From Actinomycetales bacterium (lineage in GTDB: Bacteria > Actinomycetota > Actinomycetes > Actinomycetales > Microbacteriaceae), in assembly GCA_015654475.1 (NCBI GenBank), contig JAATGV010000005.1, forward strand, positions 49,176 to 113,175: a stretch of DNA of 64,000 nt. The letters run 5' to 3'. Positions 43,944 through 52,402 of the stretch are shown in pieces; position 1 is the stretch's first letter, and every line of letters starts with the position of its first letter. Below the pieces are notes generated by a model. The model was not told where the DNA came from. It searched no databases and saw only the letters and a list, made by a program, of their open reading frames with translations. The position numbers were made by a program, and so were the translations under genes.

Positions 43944-45277
43944 CGGGCGACCACGCGTCGGGCAGCGGCGAATCCGAGCTCCAAGTCGGCAAAGATGTCG
44001 TCAAGCGTCTCAAGTCCGACAGACAACCGCACCAGGCCGGGCGTCACTCCCGCAGCCAATTGCTGATCCGGGCTGATTTGGCCGTGAGTGGTGGATGCCG
44101 GGTGGATCACCAGCGAGCGCACGTCGCCAATGTTCGCCACGTGCGAGTGCAGCTTCAGTGCAGAGACGAACGCCCGGCCGGCAGGCTCCCCGCCATGCAC
44201 CTCAAGCGACACGATCGAGCCAGGCCCGCGGGGTGTGTACTTCTGTGCGCGGGCGAACTGCGGGGAGGAAGGAAGCCCGGAATACGTGACATGCTCGACC
44301 TCAGGCCGTTGTGTCAACCACTCGGCCACCGCCTTGGCGTTCGCGACATGACGATCCATCCGCAACGACAAAGTCTCGATGCCCTGGCCCACCAGGAACG
44401 CGCTGAACGGCGCGATTGCCGCGCCGAGATCGTGCAACTGCTCAAGCCGTACTTTGACGAGAAAGGCGATGTTCGCACCGTCGGGTGCGAGCGTGCCGCC
44501 AGGCCCGAAATCGCGACTGAGCACCAGATCGTCATATCCGACGACGGACTCGCTGAATTCCGGAAACCGGTCTGCGTGCGCCGCATAGTCAAAGTGCCCG
44601 GAATCGACGATCGCGCCGGCAAGAACTGAGCCGTGTCCTGCCAGGAACTTGCTCACGGAGTGCACCACGATGTCGGCGCCCCAGTCGATGGGCCGGACGA
44701 GGTATGGAGTGCCGATCGTGTTATCGACGATGAGGGGCACCCCCGCCTCGTGGGCGACCGCGGCCACTCCCTCGATATCGAGGATGTCGCCACCCGGATT
44801 CGAGATCGACTCGGCGAACAGCGCCTTCGTGCGCGGGGTGATTGCTGCACGCCACGACTCTAGGTCGGTGGGGTCGGTAACGAAGTCGGTGGTGATTCCG
44901 CGCCGAGGCAGGTTGACGCTAAGCAACGTGCGAGTGCCGCCATAGAGGGCCGGGCTTGCCACGATGTGGTCGCCGATGGATGCAAGGGTCAGCAGCGCAT
45001 AGCTGACTGCGGCCTGTCCTGAGCCGAGCAGCACTGCGGCGGTGCCATGCTCGAGAGCTGCAAGACGTTCCTCGATCGCCGCCTGAGTCGGGTTGTTCAG
45101 CCGGCCATACGTGTAACCGAATTTGCGCCCCGAGAATCGTTCGGCTGCGGAGTCGGCATCGGGAAAAACGTAGGCTGTGGTCTGGTAGATCGGCAGCGCC
45201 CGAGAACCGGTGGCGATGTCCGGCTCCTGACCGGCATGGATCTGTGTCGTCTCGAAGCCCCAGGATGGTCTGGTCAC
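43940..45277 (-). CDS. metY: O-acetylhomoserine sulfhydrylase (MetY-type)
   Basis: This 445-residue PLP enzyme makes homocysteine from O-acetylhomoserine and sulfide. 'GFETTQIHAGQEPD' at the N terminus, 'YTYGRLNNPTQAAIEERLA' and PLP lysine K210 in 'DIVVHSVSKFLAGHGSV' mark the MetY branch of the Cys/Met-metabolism family. It starts at GTG 45277 with an AAGGAG site. Downstream the P1 peptidase gene overlaps it. With the CBS-lyase fusion at 9458-11785, the cell has both direct sulfhydrylation and reverse transsulfuration. Confidence 0.92.
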   Translation of the reverse strand: MTRPSWGFETTQIHAGQEPDIATGSRALPIYQTTAYVFPDADSAAERFSGRKFGYTYGRLNNPTQAAIEERLAALEHGTAAVLLGSGQAAVSYALLTLASIGDHIVASPALYGGTRTLLSVNLPRRGITTDFVTDPTDLESWRAAITPRTKALFAESISNPGGDILDIEGVAAVAHEAGVPLIVDNTIGTPYLVRPIDWGADIVVHSVSKFLAGHGSVLAGAIVDSGHFDYAAHADRFPEFSESVVGYDDLVLSRDFGPGGTLAPDGANIAFLVKVRLEQLHDLGAAIAPFSAFLVGQGIETLSLRMDRHVANAKAVAEWLTQRPEVEHVTYSGLPSSPQFARAQKYTPRGPGSIVSLEVHGGEPAGRAFVSALKLHSHVANIGDVRSLVIHPASTTHGQISPDQQLAAGVTPGLVRLSVGLETLDDIFADLELGFAAARRVVAR

Positions 45278-45434
45278 GCTTCTGCTCCTTCACCGATGGT
45301 TTATGCCGCGTGGCATGAGATCTACCGCATGCGCCGCAATGCTACGCGCAACACTGCCAAGCGGGCTTGCCACGTTTCGCTCTATGACGGCACTCGCTTG
45401 TCGATTGTGGCGAATGCGCGAATGCTTGTGCACT

Positions 45435-46409
45435 GTGACTGACGTTCGAGTTGATGAGTTTTCGTTCCTGCCCGCTGAGGCGGAGTCGGTTGGGTTCGCC
45501 GGGGTCTTCCCGCCCGTAGAGCGGGTTGCCCTCACGGGGGAGGTGAGCGCCATCCGCTTGGGGAGCGGCCCTGCGCGTGCGGTTTTCATTCACGGCGCTG
45601 CGCTCAACGCGCATACGTGGGACGCAACCATCCTGTCGCTCTACGGTCGTGTCCGTGCAGCCGCGGCGTCGGCCGCCGATGCGGGCGAAGGTGCGGGTGC
45701 TGATCCTTCGTTTCTCGCGCTCGATCTCCCAGGGCACGGCGAGTCGCCATGGCGCAGTGACGCCGACTACACACCTGGCCGAATTGCTGGCCCTGTCGCT
45801 GAGGCGCTGTCCGCGGCAGTTGCCGCTGGGTTTCTGGATAAGGGGTTCACCATCGTTGGGCATTCGCTCGGCGGTCTGATTGGGATTGAGCTGTCGGCCC
45901 AAGCGTTTGCGGGTTTTCGTCAACTGGTGCTTGTCGATATTCTTCCGTTGCCGCCTGAGGCTGCACGTGTCGTCGCATCCTTCCTCGATGGTCCCCGCGT
46001 GTTCGAGTCGCGCGATGAGATCGTTCAACGCGCCCTCTCGTTCGGCTTCGGCGGCGACCAGGCGTCATTGGAACGCGGTGTGTTTCACAACACTCGTATC
46101 CTCGAAGATGGACGAGTCATCTGGAAGCATCATCTCGGCACGCTCGGGCCGGAGGGCTTTCCTACTATGCACGCAGGGCCTCTCTGGGATCTCATCGGGT
46201 CGGCACCACAGCAACTCGATCTCATTGCCGCAACGCAGTCCTTCATTGACGAGGCGGCCTTCAACCGGTTTGTCGCGTTGCAGCCTGGGGCACGTGCGCT
46301 GCGCCTCGAGGGCGGCCATAACCTGCAAGAGGATTCGCCCGCTGGGTTGGCAGCGATTCTTGCCGACCTGATTTTCGGCGTTCGCCCTACCGGCGCGGTG
46401 CCCCGATGA
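45435..46409 (+). CDS. Alpha/beta hydrolase
   Basis: The frame opens at 45303, but the first 44 residues look non-coding; I use GTG 45435 ('MTDVRVDEFSFLPAEAESVG'), giving 324 residues. The oxyanion 'FIHGAALNAHTW', the nucleophile S144 in 'IVGHSLGGLIG' and the final histidine in 'LEGGHNLQEDSP' form a catalytic set. An insertion of low complexity (about residues 72-92) lies between strands. No substrate can be inferred. It is divergent from metY and followed by the ABC-transport operon promoter. Confidence 0.85.
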   Translation: MTDVRVDEFSFLPAEAESVGFAGVFPPVERVALTGEVSAIRLGSGPARAVFIHGAALNAHTWDATILSLYGRVRAAAASAADAGEGAGADPSFLALDLPGHGESPWRSDADYTPGRIAGPVAEALSAAVAAGFLDKGFTIVGHSLGGLIGIELSAQAFAGFRQLVLVDILPLPPEAARVVASFLDGPRVFESRDEIVQRALSFGFGGDQASLERGVFHNTRILEDGRVIWKHHLGTLGPEGFPTMHAGPLWDLIGSAPQQLDLIAATQSFIDEAAFNRFVALQPGARALRLEGGHNLQEDSPAGLAAILADLIFGVRPTGAVPR

Positions 46410-46421
46410 TCGTCACAGTTG

Positions 46422-46437
46422 TTCACGTGCACGTGAA
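46422..46437. promoter_or_regulatory. 16-bp perfect palindrome upstream of the ABC-transport operon
   Basis: TTCACGTGCACGTGAA (46422-46437) is a perfect palindrome just after the hydrolase stop and 155 bp before the substrate-binding protein gene. It fits a repressor operator. Its right half continues as CACGTGAAACA, which recalls half of a ParB site, but the left half does not match parS. Confidence 0.6.
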
Positions 46438-46592
46438 ACATGACGTCGCTTTGGGTCACTCTTCGTTGCATATCGACGTCTAGTGTCAACAAGCTTGGTC
46501 AACACCATGGATCGAAATGAGGATGGAGTTCCCTGCAGACGAACCGTGCCCCGGTTTGTGAGGCAACCATCTCCGAAAGGAACAGCGACATC

Positions 46593-48251
46593 ATGAGTGA
46601 CAGCACGACACCCACTGGCGACGGTCCGGCCAATCAGAACCCACCTGATGGAACGACAGTCGGCGAAGGTCCGACACCGACTTCGAGCGTTGACGACACC
46701 CTCGTTGGCAAGGAGAAGAAGAGGCGCACGCGCCGTTGGGGAATTCCCGCCGTGCTTGCTGCCGTCGTAGTGGTTGTGGCCGTCGTCGTCACCGTGGTCG
46801 TCGTCAACAACAACACTGCGCCCCAGGCTGCGGCGGTGGATACCGATGCCACCCTCACGGTCGGTCTCGTGCTTGAACCGACGAGCCTCGATATTCGGAC
46901 GCAGTCGGGGGCAGCGCTTGAGCAAGCCCTTATCGGCAACGTGTACGAGGGGTTGGTGGCCCGATCGGTGGATGGATCAGGCGATGCGCTCCCTGCTCTT
47001 GCCACCGCATGGAAGGTGTCGGACGATTCCCTCTCCTACACGTTCACCATCGCCAGCGGAGTGACATTCTCGAACGGTACTGCGGTAACGGCCAAGACGG
47101 CTGCCGAATCCATTCAGAGTGTGATCGACAACCAATATCTTGGTTCCGAATACCTCGGCTCAGTCGCGAGCGTCGAGGCAACAAGCGACACCGAACTCGT
47201 GATCACCTTGACGACGCCGTATCCGGACCTGCTCTGGGCACTCGGTGGCCGTGCCGGCCTTGTGCTCGACACCTCCGCCACGAACGATCTCAAGACAACC
47301 GCAATCGGGACTGGCCCTTTCCTGCTTGACAGCTGGAAGCAGGGCGACTCGCTTACCCTGACCCGTAACGACGGCTATTGGGGAGAGAAGGCCAAGGTCG
47401 CAAAAGTAGTGCTGCGCTACATCACCGACACCAATGCGGCGGCGAATGCACTCAAGGCGGGCGATATCGATGCGCTTGCCCCTATCGATGCGACGCTCGC
47501 CAAGACGGTAGACACGGCCGCATTCTCGCTGACGAAAGGTCTTGCCTCAGACAAGTTCGTTCTCGCGTTCAACAATGCCAAGTCGCCGCTTTCTGACATC
47601 CGGGTACGCCAGGCAATTCGCTATGCCATCGACCACGCAGCCATCGTCACGGCCCGTGGAGACGCGGACGCCCTGCTCGGAGGTCCCATTCCCGAGGGCG
47701 ACCCCGGTTACGAGGACCTGACCGGTCTATACCCGCATGATGTGGCGAAGGCGAAGTCTCTGCTCGCCGAGGCCGGTTATGCCGATGGGCTCACCCTGAC
47801 CCTTACCGTTCCCAGTTTTTACGGTGACGTGTTGCCCAACCTTCTTACCTCTCAGCTCGCCGAGGTCGGCATCACGCTCAAGACCGATTCGGTCGAGTTC
47901 GCGACCTGGTTGCAGGATGTTTACACGAACAAGGATTTCGAGTTGAGCCTCGTCGACCATGCTGAGAGCCACGACTTCGGATCATGGGCGAACCCCGACT
48001 ACTACTTTGGTTTCGACAACGCTGAAGTGCAGTCGCTTTTCGCCCAGTCCCAGGTGGCCAAGACCGAGGAGGAGTCGGCGAAACTGCTTGCCCAGGCCGC
48101 AAAGATCGTGTCTCAGGAGGCCGCGGCCGATTGGCTGATCAACTTCCGTACGGTCACGGCAGTGCGCAACGGCGTCAACGGATTCCCGGTCAATGAGATC
48201 AACAGCAGGCTCGACCTTGGCTCAGTGAGCGTGGACAAGGCGGCGAGCTAA
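46593..48251 (+). CDS. Family 5 extracellular substrate-binding protein, anchored by an N-terminal membrane helix
   Basis: This 552-residue protein belongs to the peptide/nickel-type (SBP_bac_5) binding proteins. Its mature part has 'ATLTVGLVLEPTSLDIRTQ', 'YTFTIASGVTFSNGTAVTAK' and 'PLSDIRVRQAIRYAIDHAAI'. Instead of a lipoprotein signal it has about 48 polar residues, a 'KEKKRRTRRWG' stop-transfer-like block and one helix (about 51-71) with no lipobox cysteine, so it is probably a type II anchored protein. The start is ATG 46593 with a GAAAGGA site. It feeds the permeases and ATPases that follow; the substrate is perhaps an amine, peptide or opine. Confidence 0.9.
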   Translation: MSDSTTPTGDGPANQNPPDGTTVGEGPTPTSSVDDTLVGKEKKRRTRRWGIPAVLAAVVVVVAVVVTVVVVNNNTAPQAAAVDTDATLTVGLVLEPTSLDIRTQSGAALEQALIGNVYEGLVARSVDGSGDALPALATAWKVSDDSLSYTFTIASGVTFSNGTAVTAKTAAESIQSVIDNQYLGSEYLGSVASVEATSDTELVITLTTPYPDLLWALGGRAGLVLDTSATNDLKTTAIGTGPFLLDSWKQGDSLTLTRNDGYWGEKAKVAKVVLRYITDTNAAANALKAGDIDALAPIDATLAKTVDTAAFSLTKGLASDKFVLAFNNAKSPLSDIRVRQAIRYAIDHAAIVTARGDADALLGGPIPEGDPGYEDLTGLYPHDVAKAKSLLAEAGYADGLTLTLTVPSFYGDVLPNLLTSQLAEVGITLKTDSVEFATWLQDVYTNKDFELSLVDHAESHDFGSWANPDYYFGFDNAEVQSLFAQSQVAKTEEESAKLLAQAAKIVSQEAAADWLINFRTVTAVRNGVNGFPVNEINSRLDLGSVSVDKAAS

Positions 48252-48256
48252 CCGCT

Positions 48257-49219
48257 ATGGCCCTGTATGTCCTGCGCCGCCTCGGGCTCTTTGCTGTCGG
48301 CCTGTTCATCACAAGCATCATCGTGTTTGTGGTGTTGCGGGTTCTGCCAGGCGACGTGGCGCAGGTCATCGGGGGCATCAAGGCGACGCCGGAGCAGGTC
48401 GCGGATATCAGGGTGAGGTACGGGCTCGATCAACCGCTGATCGTGCAGTACTTCGACTGGTTCGGCGGCCTGCTCCATGGCGACCTCGGCCGTTCCCTCA
48501 TCACCAACAGCCCCATTCAGAATGAGTTGGCCGAGAAACTGGCCGTGACCCTTCCTCTCTGCGTGCTCGGCATTGTCGTCGCCGTCGTCATCGGCATTCC
48601 TCTTGGCGTATATGCCGCCTTGCGGCACGACACCAGGTTCGGCCAACTCGTGGGATACATCGCCCAAGCCGCTGCCGCCGTCCCGGTGCTCTGGACCGGT
48701 CTGTTGCTCATTCTGCTTGTCGGCAAAGGTGTTGGGCTGGTCAGCATTCTGCCCAGCCAGGGATTCCCCTTGGATGGATGGGCCGAACCCGGCAAGGCCA
48801 TAGCCGCCCTCATCCTGCCCGCGTTGACGATCGGTATCGTCGAGGGCGCCGCCCTGTTGCGGTTCACCCGTTCTGCAGTGCTCGACGCGATGGGCCAGGA
48901 CTATATTCGCACGGCGATGTCTCGCGGCCTCACGCATACCCAGGCGGTCTTGCAGCATGGCGTGCCCAATGCGAGCCTCTCGGTGCTCTCGGTAATCGGC
49001 TTGCAGATTGCCTCTCTCATCGGTGGCACGGTCGTCATCGAAACGCTCTTTGCTCTTCCTGGACTCGGCTCAAAACTGGTCACCGATGTGGGCAACCGCG
49101 ACCTCATCTCGGTGCAGGGCACCATTGTGGTGCTCACAGCTCTCGTGCTCTTCATCGGTCTTGCTATCGACATCGCCCATCGGGTCATCGACCCACGGCA
49201 GCGGAGAGTGACGTCATGA
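48257..49219 (+). CDS. ABC transporter permease (DppB type)
   Basis: This 320-residue permease starts with 'LYVLRRLGLFAVGLFITSII', as in DppB/OppB, and contains the EAA-type loop 'FTRSAVLDAMGQDYIRTAMSRG'. Six helices are visible. It is the first permease of a peptide/opine-type importer with the SBP 5 bp upstream. The stop overlaps the next permease's ATG by 4 bases, so they are translated together. Confidence 0.94.
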   Translation: MALYVLRRLGLFAVGLFITSIIVFVVLRVLPGDVAQVIGGIKATPEQVADIRVRYGLDQPLIVQYFDWFGGLLHGDLGRSLITNSPIQNELAEKLAVTLPLCVLGIVVAVVIGIPLGVYAALRHDTRFGQLVGYIAQAAAAVPVLWTGLLLILLVGKGVGLVSILPSQGFPLDGWAEPGKAIAALILPALTIGIVEGAALLRFTRSAVLDAMGQDYIRTAMSRGLTHTQAVLQHGVPNASLSVLSVIGLQIASLIGGTVVIETLFALPGLGSKLVTDVGNRDLISVQGTIVVLTALVLFIGLAIDIAHRVIDPRQRRVTS

Positions 49220-50133
49220 CGTCGCAACGTGCGCTCGCCGTGAGCTACCGGCCGGAACGCAGCCGCGCTCGCCGCACCCTAGTGCCGGCGTGGCTGAGTC
49301 GCACCTGGCGGCGTCCTCACGGCGCCTTCGGACTCGTCGTGGTCTCCATCGTTCTGCTTGCCGCGGCGGTGTCACTGTTCTGGACCCCATTCCCGCTGTT
49401 GCAGGCCAATACCGACCAGGGCTGGTTGCCCCCATCCCCTCAACACCTGCTTGGCACCGATCAGATCGGCCGTGACACGTTTTCGTGGTTGTTGGCCGGG
49501 TCGCGCACCACGGTTCTCGTCGCCGCCGCTGCCACCGCGCTCGCCGCGGTGATCGGTATCCTTCTCGGCACTGTCAGCGCCTCGCTCGCGCCTCGCCTCG
49601 CCGAACCCATCGTCGTTCTTGTCGACATCGTCGTTGCCTTTCCCGTCTTGTTGATCGCTATGCTGCTTGCCACAACGTTCGGCGGATCGATTCTGGTCGT
49701 CTGGGTGGCCGTCGGAATCGGCGCGGGGGTCAACTTGGCCCGGATCGTGCGATCGGAGATCACGCGTATCAACGCGAGTGACTACATCCTGGCGTCGCGT
49801 GCCGCGGGCACTGGTTCGTTTTCCCGGCTCCTTCAGCATGTGCTTCCCAACGTTGCTCCCCTGCTTGCCGTACAGCTTTCGGTGACTGCGGGCGTCGCCA
49901 TTCTCGCCGAATCGGGTCTCACCTTTCTCGGTTATGGGGCATCCACCACGGAGGCGTCGTGGGGCAGGGTGCTTGCCGATGCTCAGAAGTACATCAGCGT
50001 CGCGCCTGCCTCGGTGATCTGGCCAGGCATTGTGATCGGCCTGACCGTGCTCGCAATCAACCTGCTCGGCGACGCTATCGGTGAGGCACTCGACCCGCGA
50101 CTGCAGAGCGGAGGGAAGACCGATGGGGATTGA
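49216..50133 (+). CDS. ABC transporter permease (DppC type)
   Basis: The frame is open from 48778, but the gene starts at ATG 49216, which overlaps the first permease's stop (ATGA); this gives 305 residues. The N terminus 'RPHGAFGLVVVSIVLLAAAV' and 'HLLGTDQIGRDTFSWLLAGS' are DppC/OppC signatures, and 'YILASRAAGTGSFSRLLQHVLP' is the EAA loop. It forms the channel with the DppB-type protein. Confidence 0.94.
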   Translation: MTSQRALAVSYRPERSRARRTLVPAWLSRTWRRPHGAFGLVVVSIVLLAAAVSLFWTPFPLLQANTDQGWLPPSPQHLLGTDQIGRDTFSWLLAGSRTTVLVAAAATALAAVIGILLGTVSASLAPRLAEPIVVLVDIVVAFPVLLIAMLLATTFGGSILVVWVAVGIGAGVNLARIVRSEITRINASDYILASRAAGTGSFSRLLQHVLPNVAPLLAVQLSVTAGVAILAESGLTFLGYGASTTEASWGRVLADAQKYISVAPASVIWPGIVIGLTVLAINLLGDAIGEALDPRLQSGGKTDGD

Positions 50134-50908
50134 AGTCAAAGATCTGCGTATCTCGATCGGCAGCCGTGTGCTGGTCGACGGCATCAGCTTCGCCGTTGCG
50201 TCCGGCGAGCGCCTCGGCATCATCGGTGAGTCTGGCTCAGGGAAATCCTTGACCGTGCTCTCTCTGCTCGGTCTGTTGCCGGACGGTGCAAGGGTGGCTG
50301 GTTCGATCAAGTGGAACGGCCGCGAACTGGTCGGCCTCCCCGAAACAGAGCTTGCTGCCTTGCGTGGCCGCGAAATAGGTATCGTGTTCCAAGACCCCAG
50401 TTCGACGCTCAACCCCATTCGCACCGTCGGTGTACAGATCGGTGAGGCCTTGTCGATCCATTACAGCGTCACCAAGGCAGAGCGCCGTGACCGCGTCATC
50501 GCGGCCGCCGTACAGGTTGGGCTTCCCGACCCGGAAGAGATCGTCACCCGATATCCGCACCAGCTCTCCGGTGGGCAGCGCCAACGGGTCGCCATTGCCA
50601 TGGCCATTCTGACTGGCCCTCGGCTTATCATCGCCGACGAACCGACGACTGCCCTGGATGTCACGGTGCAGGCGGACATTCTTGATCTGTTCGACGAATT
50701 GGTCGGTGCACTGGGTTCATCGCTCATCTTTGTCACCCACGACATCGCACTGCTCAACTCGGTGGTCTCGGAGGCGATCGTGATGGCGAAGGGAAGAATC
50801 GTCGAATCGGGGCCGCTCGCTCGCATCCTCGAGTCGCCACGCGACCCGTTTTCTGTCGAGCTGATCCGCGCCGCACGCATCACCGGCTGGCAGGGAAGCG
50901 CCGCATGA
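50123..50908 (+). CDS. ABC transporter ATP-binding protein (DppD type)
   Basis: The start is ATG 50123 ('GIEVKDLRISIGSRVLVDG') with a GGAGGG site, 10 bp inside the end of the permease gene; this gives 261 residues. Walker A 'GESGSGKS', signature 'LSGGQRQRVAIAMAI' and Walker B 'LIIADEPTTALDV' are intact. It powers the importer with the second ATPase. The 3' end overlaps that gene by 4 bases. Confidence 0.95.
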   Translation: MGIEVKDLRISIGSRVLVDGISFAVASGERLGIIGESGSGKSLTVLSLLGLLPDGARVAGSIKWNGRELVGLPETELAALRGREIGIVFQDPSSTLNPIRTVGVQIGEALSIHYSVTKAERRDRVIAAAVQVGLPDPEEIVTRYPHQLSGGQRQRVAIAMAILTGPRLIIADEPTTALDVTVQADILDLFDELVGALGSSLIFVTHDIALLNSVVSEAIVMAKGRIVESGPLARILESPRDPFSVELIRAARITGWQGSAA

Positions 50909-51765
50909 ACCAGGCGCTCATCCAAGCCAGCAAGCTCACGCGCGACCATCCCGTTGCGCGCACCCGCATTTTCACTCCCGCACCGGCACGGCGCGTGCTC
51001 GACAACGTCGATGTTCGCATCGATGCGGGCGAGACGGTTGCCATCATCGGCGAATCGGGGTCGGGAAAGTCGACACTTGTACGCATACTGCTCGGACTCG
51101 AGCGAGCGAGCGCTGGCACCGTGACTTTCGACGGCCGAGACGTGGTGCCCGGGCCGGCGCGTTCGCTGCGCTGGTTGCGGCGCAGAACCGGGATCGTGTT
51201 GCAAGATCCGTATTCTTCTCTCGACCCGCGCATGACGGTCGGGGGTATCATCGCGGAGCCGTTGCGAGCCCTGCATGTCGAAGGCGACCACACTCGAAAA
51301 GTGCATGATGTGCTGGATCGCGTTGGGCTGTCTCGTGAGCGGGCCGGCGCTTACCCGCACGAACTCTCCGGCGGTCAGCGTCAGCGGGTCGCCATTGCGC
51401 GCGCCATCGTGCACGGGCCGGAGCTGCTTGTCGGCGATGAGCCGATGAGCGCGCTCGATGTGACCATTCGGGCCAGCATTCTCGAACTCCTTGCCGAACT
51501 GCATGAAGACACCGGGATGGGGTTGATCCTCGTCTCACACGACCTTGGCCTTGTACGTCACTTCGCCGACCGCGTGGTCGTGCTCAAAGACGGCGCAGTG
51601 GTCGAGGAAGGAGCCGTCGACCTGCTTTTCCAGGCGCCCGCCCACCCGTACACTCGGCAACTCATCCATGCGATCCCGCGACTGCCCGCAGAAGGATCGT
51701 CGGCCGGCCATGATCCCACCGCAGCAGCGCGCCGAGACACCCACTCGACGCCAACATCCACTTGA
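50905..51765 (+). CDS. ABC transporter ATP-binding protein (DppF type)
   Basis: This 286-residue ATPase starts at ATG 50905, overlapping the preceding stop (ATGA). Walker A 'GESGSGKST', signature 'LSGGQRQRVAIARAI' and Walker B 'LLVGDEPMSALDV' are intact. The C-terminal 'FQAPAHPYTRQLIHAIPRLP' is the substrate-type motif of oligopeptide/nickel ATPases. Together with the four genes before it, it makes a complete family 5 importer. Confidence 0.95.
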   Translation: MNQALIQASKLTRDHPVARTRIFTPAPARRVLDNVDVRIDAGETVAIIGESGSGKSTLVRILLGLERASAGTVTFDGRDVVPGPARSLRWLRRRTGIVLQDPYSSLDPRMTVGGIIAEPLRALHVEGDHTRKVHDVLDRVGLSRERAGAYPHELSGGQRQRVAIARAIVHGPELLVGDEPMSALDVTIRASILELLAELHEDTGMGLILVSHDLGLVRHFADRVVVLKDGAVVEEGAVDLLFQAPAHPYTRQLIHAIPRLPAEGSSAGHDPTAAARRDTHSTPTST

Positions 51766-51817
51766 GAAACCCGATACACGAACCACCCCAACCACCAGAT
51801 ACAAGAGGAGAAATACT

Positions 51818-52402
51818 ATGGCACACGTCAAACTTGTGACACGCGAGGACCTCAGCCCAGAGGGTCAGCAGCGCTGGGACGCCGAGATCGAACGATCGGG
51901 CTCGGCCCCCACCCACATGAAGCGCGCACTGCTCAACCACCTGCCCTCGTACGATGCGCTGATGAATTGGTATCCGCTCTATGCCGAGGTCGAACGCATC
52001 GTCGGCGAACGCGGGGCTGTGGTCTATTCGTTCGCGATCTCCACCCAAAACGAGTGCATCCTATGCACCACCTATTTCCGGCGCGCGCTGCGCGAACGCG
52101 GCGAAGATATCAATGGGCTCGACTTCGATGACGTCGAGAGCGATCTCGCCGATTTCGGGCGTTCGCTCACCCGTCAGCATCAGAGCGACCCAGAGCTCGT
52201 CGCCCGACTGATCGGGCGCTATGGCGAAGAGGGGATCGTCGCACTGGTTGGTTTCGGGATCCTGATGATCGGCAACAACATCACCAACTCGTTCCTCAAA
52301 GTCGAACTCGACCCGGGCCTGCAAGACCTTTCTGACGAGCTTGCGGCTCAAGCCGCGGGCGAACTGCGCGACCTGGAGATTGCACATGGCCACAACCACT
52401 AG
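51818..52402 (+). CDS. Carboxymuconolactone decarboxylase/AhpD-like protein
   Basis: The frame is open far upstream in the ABC gene's shadow; the gene starts at ATG 51818 with AGAGGAG, giving 194 residues. The AhpD-like core is 'TQNECILCTTYFRRAL' with a CxxC (C80, C83). Peroxidase-active AhpD proteins have CxxC followed by a His, and here the residue in that place is Phe, so classic alkylhydroperoxidase activity is doubtful. The fold is a helical CMD-type subunit. It sits between the ATPase and an aminotransferase and may act on the same imported compound. Confidence 0.8.
   Translation: MAHVKLVTREDLSPEGQQRWDAEIERSGSAPTHMKRALLNHLPSYDALMNWYPLYAEVERIVGERGAVVYSFAISTQNECILCTTYFRRALRERGEDINGLDFDDVESDLADFGRSLTRQHQSDPELVARLIGRYGEEGIVALVGFGILMIGNNITNSFLKVELDPGLQDLSDELAAQAAGELRDLEIAHGHNH

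Noticed and set aside
46420..46440. Possible ParB (parS) site near the uptake operon
   Set aside because: Only the right half (CACGTGAAACA) matches; the left half is CACGTG-centred differently, and it lies far from any parB gene. It is better read as a plain palindromic operator.
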